A stretch of 64,000 nt of DNA, taken from JAIOSM01 sp964565415. Lineage in GTDB: Bacteria; Desulfobacterota; Desulfobacteria; Desulfobacterales; Desulfobacteraceae. The stretch is from assembly GCA_964565415.1 (NCBI GenBank), contig CAZMEX010000001.1, positions 62,001-126,000 of the forward strand, read 5' to 3'. Below the pieces are notes generated by a model. It searched no databases and was not told where the DNA came from. It saw nothing but the letters and a program-made list of their open reading frames with translations. The position numbers and the translations under genes were made by a program. Below, one piece after another: positions 36,310 through 43,702 of this stretch (positions within the stretch are counted from its first letter, which is position 1; every line of letters begins with the position of its first letter).

Positions 36310-36543
36310 CTAATGATATCTTTTTTTTCTTCTATCTTTCTTTTTTCTTCTATCGCTATTACCTGACAGTTCAACAATTACTCCTTCTCTGACACTTTGC
36401 CTCCTGTCTCGCTTGTTTTTACGCCGATCCTTTTTAAACTTACGGGTAATAGTTTTTTGGGTGCCTCCAGGCATGTGTTTGACTCTATCAACAGATCCAA
36501 TGGTTGTCTCACGGTATGGAATTGTTCTGTATTGAAAAGTCAT
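36310..36543 (-). CDS. Small strongly basic protein of unknown function
   Basis: I do not recognise a family. The 77 residues hold a normal N-terminal part (FQYRTIPYRETTIGSVDRVKH) and then two clusters, KKDRRKNKRDRRQS and DRRKKKDRRKKRYH, around GVIVELSGN. About a third of the residues are Arg or Lys. An AAGGAGGAACT ribosome site lies close upstream on the minus strand, which supports real translation. It is alone between recD and the hemerythrin-like gene. RNA or DNA binding is plausible from charge only. Confidence 0.65.
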   Translation of the reverse strand: MTFQYRTIPYRETTIGSVDRVKHMPGGTQKTITRKFKKDRRKNKRDRRQSVREGVIVELSGNSDRRKKKDRRKKRYH

Positions 36544-36676
36544 GGGTAGTTCCTCCTTGAACTAAAATTATAATCATGCTTATTAAAATCCTTTTATTTT
36601 TCTGCCCATAACACACTTTTTTGAATATTACAATAGTTCTTGCTAATTAAAAATATCGTCACATGATAAAAAATCT

Positions 36677-37114
36677 TTAATTTGCTTTGCTCTTTTTCTC
36701 GTATTTACCAATAAAATTATTTATGCGTAAAAATGGAATATACCTGGAATCAAGGGTTTTCAGGTGATCCATAAGCAGATCTTTTAAGTTGTTGATAACA
36801 TCACTGCTTAGATTGCTTTTATCATCAGCAACCTGTCTGCGAAGTTCCATGACAAATGTTTCAAATTTGCGGTGCTTCTTACAATGCTCTGTAAATTCAG
36901 GATATTTGTTGGTTTTCAAATACTCTTCTTCAATGCTGAAGTAGTATTTACTGTATTCGCTTATTTCCGAAATCATGTTTGCACACTCTTTTCCTTCAGC
37001 ATTGCTTTCATTTAAATCAATGAGTGCATTGATAAGGGCAAACATCTTTTTTTGCAGTTCATCTATTTCAGGTATATCAACTTTTAATGTTTCATCCCAT
37101 TCAATTTTTTTCAT
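36677..37114 (-). CDS. Hemerythrin-like protein lacking two iron-ligand histidines
   Basis: The 145-residue four-helix protein has the bacteriohemerythrin layout. The first helix reads IPEIDELQKKMFALINAL where the ligand form is DEQH. The second reads YYFSIEEEYL where HFxxEE is usual. The third, FTEHCKKHRKF, and fourth, LMDHLKTLDSRY, keep their His and Asp ligands. Two of the five iron histidines are thus replaced by Gln and Tyr, so oxygen binding by a normal di-iron site is doubtful. It begins 14 bp inside the end of the small membrane-protein gene upstream. Confidence 0.8.
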   Translation of the reverse strand: MKKIEWDETLKVDIPEIDELQKKMFALINALIDLNESNAEGKECANMISEISEYSKYYFSIEEEYLKTNKYPEFTEHCKKHRKFETFVMELRRQVADDKSNLSSDVINNLKDLLMDHLKTLDSRYIPFLRINNFIGKYEKKSKAN

Positions 37115-37313
37115 CTTTGTCGCTCCTGTTGTATTTTCCTATTAAAATAGTAGATATTATTGCGAATGATATAGCCACTGCTTTTGCAATGGTTATCTTT
37201 AATCCATTATTACCAAATGCAGGCAGGATAACAAAAGGTATAAAATATAGATATAAGAATGAATGCAAACACCCAATTCCTGCAATTTTATAAATGGTTT
37301 TTTTCTTCATCAT
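37101..37313 (-). CDS. 70-residue membrane protein between mpl and the hemerythrin-like gene
   Basis: Two hydrophobic spans (FLYLYFIPFVILPAFG and TIAKAVAISFAIISTILIG) are framed by basic ends (MMKKKTIYK at the start, KYNRSDKDEKN at the end). The start overlaps the mpl stop as ATGA (37310-37313) and the end overlaps the next gene by 14 bp. This packing argues for genuine translation by coupling. No function is known to me. Confidence 0.65.
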   Translation of the reverse strand: MMKKKTIYKIAGIGCLHSFLYLYFIPFVILPAFGNNGLKITIAKAVAISFAIISTILIGKYNRSDKDEKN

Positions 37314-38701
37314 AAGCGTTTTAGTATTTTTAAGTGAATATCGTCAAATCCCTTGTTGGACATAATAAGCACAAGGTCCCCATCCTTTGCTTGTTTAGAT
37401 ATAAAATCAATAATTAACTCTGTGTTGTGAAAATAAAAAGCCTTAATACCTGTTGCTGTTATATCATTAACAAGTTTTTTAGCTGACATCCTTTTTTCCG
37501 CAGGGATTTTGGTAATTCCTGCTGGCTCTTTAATGCAGACAATATCAGCATTGATAAAAGAGTTCGGGTATATATCCTGGAATATATCACGCATGCTGGT
37601 GTTGGTTCCAGGTTCAAAAACTGCTATAACTCTTCCATTCTTATAAAAAGGTTTAACAGCAGCAATGGTTTCTTTAACAGCAGTTGGGTGGTGTGCAAAA
37701 TCATCCATAATGGTTATGCCATTTTTTATACCCCTGACTTCCTGCCTTCTTTTTATCCCTGAAAAATTTTCCAAACCTTTTTTAAGAATCCCATTGGAGA
37801 CACCTATGCTTTTTACAGCGCATGCTGCAGCAAGTATATTCATTATATTGTGTCTGCCCATAAGAGAGGTTTTAATTGAAATTTTTTCTTTTCCGGGAGT
37901 TTTAATTGTAAAACAAGCTCTATTAGATTTAACAACATAATTTTCAAAGGACCAGTAATTGCTCTTTTGTCCAAATTTTTCTGTCTTGCAGGCAACTATA
38001 TCTATAATGTCATTAAGATTTTTATTTTCATCAGATGCAATCAGTAATGTATCAGTTTTGAGTCTGTTTAAAAAAGTAGTGAAAATCTCTTTTATGTGAT
38101 CAAGGTTTTTAAAAATATCAGCATGATCAAATTCAATACCTGTGTTTATTGTTATTACAGGGTTAAAATGCATGAACTTTGGACCTTTATCAAAAAAAGC
38201 TGTATCATACTCATCACCTTCTATGACAAAATAATCTCCTTTGCCCCTGTGAAAGCTTGAATTAAAGTCTTTAAGAATGCCTCCAATCATAAATGAAGGG
38301 TCAAGCCCAGCCATAAAAAGAATATACGCTATAATAGAAGCAGTTGTAGTCTTCCCATGGGTACCTGTAATAAGGATAACCTTTTTATCATTTGCAAAAA
38401 ATTTATTTAAAGCCTGGGGCATTGACAAATATGGAGTGTTCTCTTTAATGACCTGCTTTGCTTCAACATTATTCTTTGTAACTGCATTTCCAATCACAAC
38501 AAGATCAGGCTTATAAGCTATATTGTCAGGGCTGAATCCCTTAAAAAGCCTGATGCCTTTTTCCATGAGAAAATCACTCATGGGCGGATAGATATTTTTA
38601 TCAGAACCTGTTACATCATATCCTGCTTCCTGAAGCATGCAGGCAAGGGTCCCCATGCCAGTACCGCATGCTGCAATTAAATGAATTGTTTTTATACTCA
38701 T
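37310..38701 (-). CDS. mpl: UDP-N-acetylmuramate:L-alanyl-gamma-D-glutamyl-meso-diaminopimelate ligase
   Basis: The 463-residue Mur-ligase family protein opens with HLIAACGTGMGTLACMLQEAG (Mur N-domain). It has the ATP loop ITGTHGKTTTASIIAYIL near 108 and later VIEGDEYDTAFFDKGPKF, EFDHADIF and MDDFAHHPTAVKETI. The AACGTGMG opening and GDEYDTAFFD distinguish Mpl from MurC. Mpl recycles the murein tripeptide onto UDP-MurNAc in the cytoplasm. It abuts hemL upstream with no gap. Confidence 0.92.
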   Translation of the reverse strand: MSIKTIHLIAACGTGMGTLACMLQEAGYDVTGSDKNIYPPMSDFLMEKGIRLFKGFSPDNIAYKPDLVVIGNAVTKNNVEAKQVIKENTPYLSMPQALNKFFANDKKVILITGTHGKTTTASIIAYILFMAGLDPSFMIGGILKDFNSSFHRGKGDYFVIEGDEYDTAFFDKGPKFMHFNPVITINTGIEFDHADIFKNLDHIKEIFTTFLNRLKTDTLLIASDENKNLNDIIDIVACKTEKFGQKSNYWSFENYVVKSNRACFTIKTPGKEKISIKTSLMGRHNIMNILAAACAVKSIGVSNGILKKGLENFSGIKRRQEVRGIKNGITIMDDFAHHPTAVKETIAAVKPFYKNGRVIAVFEPGTNTSMRDIFQDIYPNSFINADIVCIKEPAGITKIPAEKRMSAKKLVNDITATGIKAFYFHNTELIIDFISKQAKDGDLVLIMSNKGFDDIHLKILKRL

Positions 38702-39988
38702 CTATTTAAGTTCAACAAAAGTTTTCGATGCTGCTGCAATGGTTTTTTCAATATCATCATCAGTATGGGCAGTGGACATAAAAATAGCCTCAAATTGTGA
38801 TGGTGCAAGGTATACACCTCTTTTTAACATTCCATGGTAATAGGCAGAAAACATTTTCAGATCACATTTTTTCGCATCATCAAAATTGTTAACGGGTGAA
38901 CCACTGAAAAATACACCTGCCATAGCTCCTGCCTGGGCTATGGTCAGGTTGATCCCACTTTTATCAGCAGAGGCTTTTAAGCCCTTGAGAAGTTTTTCGG
39001 TTTTTAAATTCAGCTCATTGTAAATACCATCTTTATCTAACTCTTCCAGAGTTGCTATCCCGGCTGCCATGGCAAGGGGGTTTCCTGACAAAGTACCTGC
39101 CTGGTATACACTGCCGGAAGGTGCGATATGATCCATGATTTCTTTTTTACCACCATAGGCCCCCACTGGCAGACCACCGCCAATAACTTTTCCAAAACAT
39201 GTTATATCAGGGTTAATATTAAAAAAACCCTGGGCACAATTATGTGCGACTCTGAACCCTGTCATCACCTCATCAAAAATCAGCAGAGCTCCAAATTTTA
39301 AAGTGGATTCCCTCAATATCTCAAGGAATCCATCCTCTGGTAAAACCATTCCCATGTTTCCTGCAACAGGTTCCACAATTACACAGGCAACCTTGTCTCC
39401 TTTCTCCTCCATCACCTTTTTAAAGCCATCAATATCATTGTATTTCAGGGAGAGAGTATTGGAAACAATCTGCTTTGGAATTCCAGGACTCCCGGGAATA
39501 TTAAGGGTTGCAACCCCAGAACCTGCTTCAACAAGCAAGGTGTCAGCATGACCATGGTAACACCCATCAAATTTAATGATAATATCTCTGTTGGTAAATC
39601 CTCTGGCAAGTCTAATGGCACTCATGGTAGCTTCAGTACCGGAATTTACCATTCTTACCTTTTCCACAGATGCAACTCTGTTCACAACAAGGGATGCAAG
39701 TTTGGTTTCAAGTTCAGTCGGTGCACCAAAACTTGTTCCAGTTTTTATTGTTTTTTCAAGTTCTTTAACAACCTTTGGGTGTTGATGTCCAAGGATCAAA
39801 GGTCCCCAGGAGAGTACATAATCAATATATGAATTATGATCAGCATCATAAAGCTTACATCCTTCTCCCCTGGAAATAAAAAGAGGAGAACCCCCAACGG
39901 ATTTTAATGCTCTGGCTGGTGAATTTACACCTCCCGGGATATAGATTTGTGCTTCTTTAAAAAGTTTTTCAGATTTAGTAATATCCAT
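38702..39988 (-). CDS. hemL: Glutamate-1-semialdehyde 2,1-aminomutase
   Basis: The 428-residue class III aminotransferase-fold enzyme converts glutamate-1-semialdehyde to 5-aminolevulinate in tetrapyrrole synthesis. IYIPGGVNSPARAL, MVNSGTEATMSAIRLARG, KFDGCYHGHADTLL and the PLP-lysine region CFGKVIGGGLPVGAYGG are all present. The ATG at 39988 has GGGG six bases upstream; in-frame ATGs at 40000 and 40003 lack a ribosome site. Heme demand for Qrc and other cytochromes fits the genome but there is no direct operon link. Confidence 0.95.
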   Translation of the reverse strand: MDITKSEKLFKEAQIYIPGGVNSPARALKSVGGSPLFISRGEGCKLYDADHNSYIDYVLSWGPLILGHQHPKVVKELEKTIKTGTSFGAPTELETKLASLVVNRVASVEKVRMVNSGTEATMSAIRLARGFTNRDIIIKFDGCYHGHADTLLVEAGSGVATLNIPGSPGIPKQIVSNTLSLKYNDIDGFKKVMEEKGDKVACVIVEPVAGNMGMVLPEDGFLEILRESTLKFGALLIFDEVMTGFRVAHNCAQGFFNINPDITCFGKVIGGGLPVGAYGGKKEIMDHIAPSGSVYQAGTLSGNPLAMAAGIATLEELDKDGIYNELNLKTEKLLKGLKASADKSGINLTIAQAGAMAGVFFSGSPVNNFDDAKKCDLKMFSAYYHGMLKRGVYLAPSQFEAIFMSTAHTDDDIEKTIAAASKTFVELK

Positions 39989-40077
39989 TTTGATCCCCAT
40001 CATATATTATTATTAAATGTTTTCTGGTCAATCGCTATTTATATACTTTTTTTTAAATTTCTTCAATCAAAAAAAGA

Positions 40078-40106
40078 TTGACATACATAGCTATCACTGA
40101 TAGTTT
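40078..40106 (+). promoter_or_regulatory. Probable promoter of tRNA-Lys
   Basis: TTGACA (40078-40083) with a 17-bp spacer to TAGTTT (40101-40106), about 41 bp before the tRNA. The -10 match is weak. A CTATCA-c-TGATAG dyad lies across the spacer and -10. Confidence 0.45.
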
Positions 40107-40147
40107 ATCATTCGTTTAAATTAAAGAACATGGCTTTGTAAAAGACT

Positions 40148-40223
40148 GGGTCGTTAGCTCAACTGGTAGAGCAATTGACTCTTAATCAATAGGTCCCGGG
40201 TTCGACTCCCTGACGACCCACCA
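40148..40223 (+). tRNA. tRNA-Lys (anticodon CTT)
   Basis: A complete cloverleaf: acceptor GGGTCGT with ACGACCC; D arm TAGCTCAACTGGTAGAGCA; anticodon stem ATTGA/TCAAT with loop CTCTTAA giving CTT; T arm GGTTCGACTCC. Discriminator A is followed by an encoded CCA. Confidence 0.97.
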
Positions 40224-40318
40224 GTCATAATCAAGGTTGATAAGTTTTCTTAAGCTTGTCAACCTTAAATCCAAAATTTTCATCAAACCCCTGCAAATTA
40301 TTTACAATAGGAAAACAA

Positions 40319-40381
40319 AAAAAAAGATATTAGGGTTTTTACACAAACCCTGATATCTTATATTTACTAAAGCGTGACTAC
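40319..40381. repeat. Left copy of a 63-bp direct repeat (orphan terminator-like hairpin)
   Basis: It matches 41484-41546 with one difference (CCCTGATA here, CCCTAATA there). It contains the hairpin GATATTAGGGTTT / AAACCCTGATATC (40326-40357), preceded by an A run that would be the T run of a minus-strand terminator. No minus-strand gene ends directly at this copy. Together the two copies bracket the toxin-antitoxin module. Confidence 0.9.
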
Positions 40382-40515
40382 GGATGTTAATGTCGCCTGA
40401 TTTGAAGATGAAGGGATGTGGCAGGAAAGAGCAAAAAAAACAAAACTTGAATAATAATTTTAAAAATATTATAATTTAAATTATAGGATTTGAATAAACA
40501 ATAAAGAGGCTGATT

Positions 40516-40776
40516 ATGGCAAAAATATTATCAACACCAGTTGATGAATCTGTAATTCATCAGATTGGCATATTAGCAAATGAATTTAATATGACCAATG
40601 AAGCTATTATTGAAGCTGCAATAAAACTTTATTCAAAGCAGAAAAAAACAGAACAGATTAAAGATAAAGATATATTTACAAAAACTTTTGGGGCATGGCA
40701 TCGTTCAGACCCTCCTGAAAAAACAATAAAAAAAGCACGCGCAGCATTTAACAAATCAATGGGAAGACACCATTGA
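40516..40776 (+). CDS. Antitoxin of a type II toxin-antitoxin pair
   Basis: The 86-residue protein has an N-terminal part (VDESVIHQIGILANEFNMTNEAIIEAAIKLYS) that looks like a ribbon-helix-helix DNA-binding unit. The charged C-terminus ending WHRSDPPEKTIKKARAAFNK would wrap the toxin. AAAGAGG precedes the ATG. The TGA stop overlaps the downstream PIN toxin start (40774-40778). Such pairs autoregulate. The partner toxin is frameshifted, so this gene may now be unselected or act alone. Confidence 0.75.
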   Translation: MAKILSTPVDESVIHQIGILANEFNMTNEAIIEAAIKLYSKQKKTEQIKDKDIFTKTFGAWHRSDPPEKTIKKARAAFNKSMGRHH

Positions 40777-41163
40777 TGAAAGCATTTGTCGATGCTGATA
40801 TTCTTATTTGGCACCTCAGAGGAGAGAAAAGAGCCAATGATTTTTTAGTCAACCTCCGGGATGAAAGAAAATATGAATTATGCACCGGGGCAATGCAACG
40901 TGCAGAAGTTACATTTTTTTATGCGACCTGAAGAGAAGGAAGCCACACAGTTATTCCTGTCATTATTTAAAACAGAACCTGTAGATCAAGATGTTGTAGA
41001 TACAGCAGCGACTTTATATCGAAAATGGCATCCCAGTCATGGAATTGATGTGAACGATGCTCTTCTTGCTGCCACAACCATGAAAACCGGTGGCAGAATC
41101 TATACTCTTAATATGAAACATTATCCTATGCCTGAAGTAATTATTAAAAAAGCATGGGAATAA
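40776..41163 (+). pseudogene. PIN-domain ribonuclease toxin, frameshifted in a T7 run
   Basis: The ATG at 40776 starts MKAFVDADILIWHLRGEKRA, the usual PIN opening with its first catalytic Asp. The frame then reads into a stop (TGA at 40929-40931) just after seven T at 40914-40920. Removing one T joins it to RPEEKEATQLFLSLFKTEP and GIDVNDALLAATTM, which supplies the acidic Asp of the C-terminal PIN motif. The ORF starting at 40861 is therefore the tail of this toxin, not a separate gene. The result would be a toxin of about 128 residues. A real mutation, slippage switching or a base-calling error could each explain the extra T. Confidence 0.8.
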
Positions 41164-41483
41164 GTTAGTCACACAAAATAACATTTCATTCGTCAAGAAG
41201 TCCTGATTTATCAGTATTTCAATACATTATAGACTGATTTTATTGAGTTTATGGTCTTTCATACTTTAAAAGTATTGAATTTTCGTTTCAATTTTTATTA
41301 AAACTCAATATAAAAGATGAAATCGGTGTGTACGTTATAGCCCCACCATCTGAGAAGGCATTGCTTCCCGATAATGTTTTGAAATCCCCAATAAGAGTAA
41401 CTTGCAATGACCTTTGTGAAATCCCAGTGAAAATTTTGGGAAGGTCAAAGTTAGAAGGCAAGGTGCTTAACATAAATGGAAAT
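41164..41483. other. Gene-free stretch with an unrecognised ORF fragment
   Basis: No complete gene is supported. On the plus strand a frame open from about 41247 to 41500 would encode roughly 80 residues (including KDEIGVYVIAPPSEKALLPD and ILGRSKLEGKVLNINGNKK). It has no start codon with a ribosome site and matches nothing I know. It may be the tail of a lost gene. The opposite-strand ORF at 41288-41473 shows no family features. Confidence 0.5.
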
Positions 41484-41546
41484 AAAAAAAGATATTAGGG
41501 TTTTTACACAAACCCTAATATCTTATATTTACTAAAGCGTGACTAC
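41484..41546 (-). terminator. tRNA-Glu terminator, right copy of the 63-bp direct repeat
   Basis: On the minus strand a perfect 13-bp stem (41491-41503 with 41510-41522, loop of six) is followed by seven T (41490-41484). It starts 35 bases after the 3' end of tRNA-Glu, where a terminator is expected. The same 63 bp occurs at 40319-40381 in the same orientation with one mismatch. Confidence 0.85.
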
Positions 41547-41557
41547 TCAAATTTACT

Positions 41558-41632
41558 TGGTGATCCCACGGGGAATCGAACCCCGGTTTCCGGCGTGAGA
41601 GGCCAGCGTCCTAACCGCTAGACGATGGGACC
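41558..41632 (-). tRNA. tRNA-Glu (anticodon CTC)
   Basis: Minus-strand cloverleaf: acceptor GGTCCCA with TGGGATC (one G-T pair); D arm GTCTAGCGGTTAGGAC; anticodon stem CTGGC/GCCGG with loop CTCTCAC giving CTC; T arm CGGGGTTCGATTCCCCG. Discriminator A and CCA are encoded. Confidence 0.97.
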
Positions 41633-41647
41633 AAATTAAACATGCTA

Positions 41648-41676
41648 TTAATACATCATAGCATTGCCTTTGTCAA
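41648..41676 (-). promoter_or_regulatory. Promoter of tRNA-Glu
   Basis: On the minus strand TTGACA (41671-41676) and TATTAA (41648-41653) are 17 bp apart, about 16 bp before the tRNA 5' end. Confidence 0.7.
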
Positions 41677-41914
41677 TTTGATTTTAGAGTGAACATGATC
41701 ATTGGTCAGATTTTTAAAATTATAAGATGTTCGCCTTTAGATGTGGGCTTTTGTATTTAAGGTTTATCTTTACTCAACTAGGTATTAAATTTTTTTATAC
41801 CATACTGTAAAATAATTTAATACCTCTGATTTTTTTTGGATAACAACCTATACTGCAAAGCAATAAAGCCTGTATTCTCAATATCTTATAAGTTTTGATA
41901 AAATTTTTTTTCTT

Positions 41915-41930
41915 TTGCATGATTATTGCA
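41915..41930 (+). promoter_or_regulatory. Candidate sigma54 promoter for the minor pilin operon
   Basis: TTGCAT-GATTA-TTGCA aligns with the sigma54 pattern TGGCAC-N5-TTGCA: the -24 G and -12 GC are present with the required 10-bp separation, but -25 is T, not G. It lies 59 bp before the first pilin start. A sigma54 activator of the PilR type is encoded at the end of the same cluster. The rest of the gene-free stretch 41633-41988 holds only the tRNA-Glu promoter and AT-rich DNA. Confidence 0.45.
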
Positions 41931-41988
41931 TATAAATCTATCTAACTTTTAATTGTTTTAACTATTGTTCCAAAGGGAATTTTAAACC

Positions 41989-42546
41989 ATGAATTTTTTT
42001 CAAAAAAAAGTCAGACAATCTAAAGCAGGTTTCACATTAATAGAAATTATGGTTGTGATAGCAATAATTGCTCTATTGTCAGCAATCGCCATACCCAATC
42101 TATTCAACCCTGAGCGCAGAACAAAGAAGATTGCAAGGGAACTCATGGGGAGTATGCAGCAGACCAGGATTTTGGCAGTGAAAACAAATAGTTCTTGTGC
42201 CATTATATTTGATGATACAAATCCTTCAAACCCAAGATATTTGATATGTACTAATCTATCTTCTGTTCCTGGAGCTAGCTGGACAACTCCTAGCCAGAGA
42301 ACTGTTCGAAAAATAGTTGAATTTACTCACCATGGAGCAGGAGTGGTGTATAAACAATTGCCCAGTGGAACAGCAGTGAGTTTTGGCGGCAATCCCAGCA
42401 ATCCCAAGGTTCTGGTTTTTAATGAGAGAGGAACCTGTAATGCTGGCTGGGTTTATATTGCCTTTCGTAATAGTTCATTTAAGATAGGCACAAGGACAAC
42501 TGGAATTATTAGAATTCAACGTTGGAATGGGAGCAGCTATTCATGA
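41989..42546 (+). CDS. fimT: Type IV minor pilin, GspH/FimT family
   Basis: The 185-residue protein has a prepilin leader and N-methylation helix, QSKAGFTLIEIMVVIAIIAL, with cleavage after Gly and Glu at +5. A GspH/FimT-like globular domain ends in a TTGIIRIQRW strand. It would be processed by the prepilin peptidase and join the tip or initiation complex of the pilus. An AAAGGGAA ribosome site precedes the ATG. It is the first gene of a fimT-pilW-pilV-pilX-pilY1 order. Confidence 0.9.
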   Translation: MNFFQKKVRQSKAGFTLIEIMVVIAIIALLSAIAIPNLFNPERRTKKIARELMGSMQQTRILAVKTNSSCAIIFDDTNPSNPRYLICTNLSSVPGASWTTPSQRTVRKIVEFTHHGAGVVYKQLPSGTAVSFGGNPSNPKVLVFNERGTCNAGWVYIAFRNSSFKIGTRTTGIIRIQRWNGSSYS

Positions 42547-43217
42547 ATATAACCTATGAATCTTTTAAATTGAAAATCAGGAATAGAGCAAATCACAGTA
42601 GCAGTAACAGCCACAATAACAGTGGGTTCACTCTTATAGAGCTGCTTATTGCCATGGTGATCTTTGGTATTATTGTTGCGTTGATTATTGGTGAATATTC
42701 TGATAGGCAGGGAAGGAGTATTACCCAACAGCAGGCTGTGGAAATCCAACAGACAGCCAGAGCAAGTTTATACTTGATCTCCACCGAAATCATCCAGGCA
42801 GGGTATGACCCTTTGAAAAAAGGTGATGTAGGTATCATTACTGCTGGAAATGGCAGTACAAACCCTTTGAGATTCTCCTATTATGATAGTGCAATGATCC
42901 GGGTCAGCAAATCCTACCAATTAGCTGATAATGGTTCTGATGGTGATAATGATATTACGATGAAATATGGTAAAGAAAGTTCGCCTGGTGCTGGAATTAT
43001 TGAAGGAGGTTCGCAACTTTTAGCAGAAAATATTTCAGCATTAACTTTCAGCTATCTTGATGAAAATAATGCTGCTACTACGGTTCTGGATGATATTAGA
43101 GCTATCCAAATGACAATTACTGCCACAACTGATGCAAATGAACGTGACCGCACCCAAGGGAGCAACAATGCAAGAACATTAATTACTACTATTAAATGCA
43201 GAAATATGGGTCTGTAA
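42543..43217 (+). CDS. pilW: Type IV minor pilin, PilW-like
   Basis: The 224-residue protein starts at the ATG that overlaps the fimT stop (ATGA); an in-frame ATG at 42522 would add seven residues but lies inside fimT. The class III leader NSGFTLIELLIAMVIFGIIV comes after an unusually long, Asn/Ser-rich leader of about 30 residues. The body has the PilW pattern with ISTEIIQAGYDP. It contains DNGSDGDNDI, a possible calcium loop. Confidence 0.87.
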   Translation: MNITYESFKLKIRNRANHSSSNSHNNSGFTLIELLIAMVIFGIIVALIIGEYSDRQGRSITQQQAVEIQQTARASLYLISTEIIQAGYDPLKKGDVGIITAGNGSTNPLRFSYYDSAMIRVSKSYQLADNGSDGDNDITMKYGKESSPGAGIIEGGSQLLAENISALTFSYLDENNAATTVLDDIRAIQMTITATTDANERDRTQGSNNARTLITTIKCRNMGL

Positions 43218-43241
43218 TATAGCAATATAAAGGAATAAAAC

Positions 43242-43700
43242 ATGGGTAAGCACCATAAAGATTCAAAAACAAAAGGATTCACAATTTTAGAAGTACTTAT
43301 TGCCTTATCGATTTTTTCCATAGGTATTCTTGGGTTGGTAAAAGCGCAGACTTCCTCTTCATTGCAAAATGTAAAATCGCGTTTATACACTGCCAGGGCA
43401 GCTGATGCAGCAGGATGGATTGAACAGACAATGAACTTACAATTTGATAACAACGGTGTTGTAACCCCTGTGTTATATGACCACTATGAAATAACAAAGG
43501 CAGTTACCAACCGGGTACTTGATCCAAATACCAGTAGTTCAAACATTGTTGACACAGTGAGACGAGTTGATATATCTGTCTGGGAAAATATCAGAGGTAA
43601 GGATGATGATGGCGACGGTACGATTGATGAAGCTTTTGAAGGGCAACAAGCTGGAAATCTGTTTTTCACAATAACTTATTATAAGGCGATTACGTATTAA
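43242..43700 (+). CDS. pilV: Type IV minor pilin, PilV-like
   Basis: The 152-residue protein has the leader KTKGFTILEVLIALSIFSIG with Glu+5, then a short globular domain including YTARAADAAGWIEQTM, typical of PilV. Near the C-terminus KDDDGDGTIDEAFEG resembles a calcium-binding EF-hand-like loop. It lies between pilW and pilX with gaps of 24 and 2 bp. Confidence 0.87.
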   Translation: MGKHHKDSKTKGFTILEVLIALSIFSIGILGLVKAQTSSSLQNVKSRLYTARAADAAGWIEQTMNLQFDNNGVVTPVLYDHYEITKAVTNRVLDPNTSSSNIVDTVRRVDISVWENIRGKDDDGDGTIDEAFEGQQAGNLFFTITYYKAITY

Positions 43701-43702
43701 CC

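Noticed and set aside
40929..40931. UGA in the PIN toxin as a selenocysteine codon
   Set aside because: Reading through does not restore the PIN sequence; the domain continues in another frame after the T7 run, so this is a frameshift.
41288..41473. Minus-strand 61-residue ORF
   Set aside because: No ribosome site, no family features, and it lies opposite a weak plus-strand remnant; not supported as a gene.
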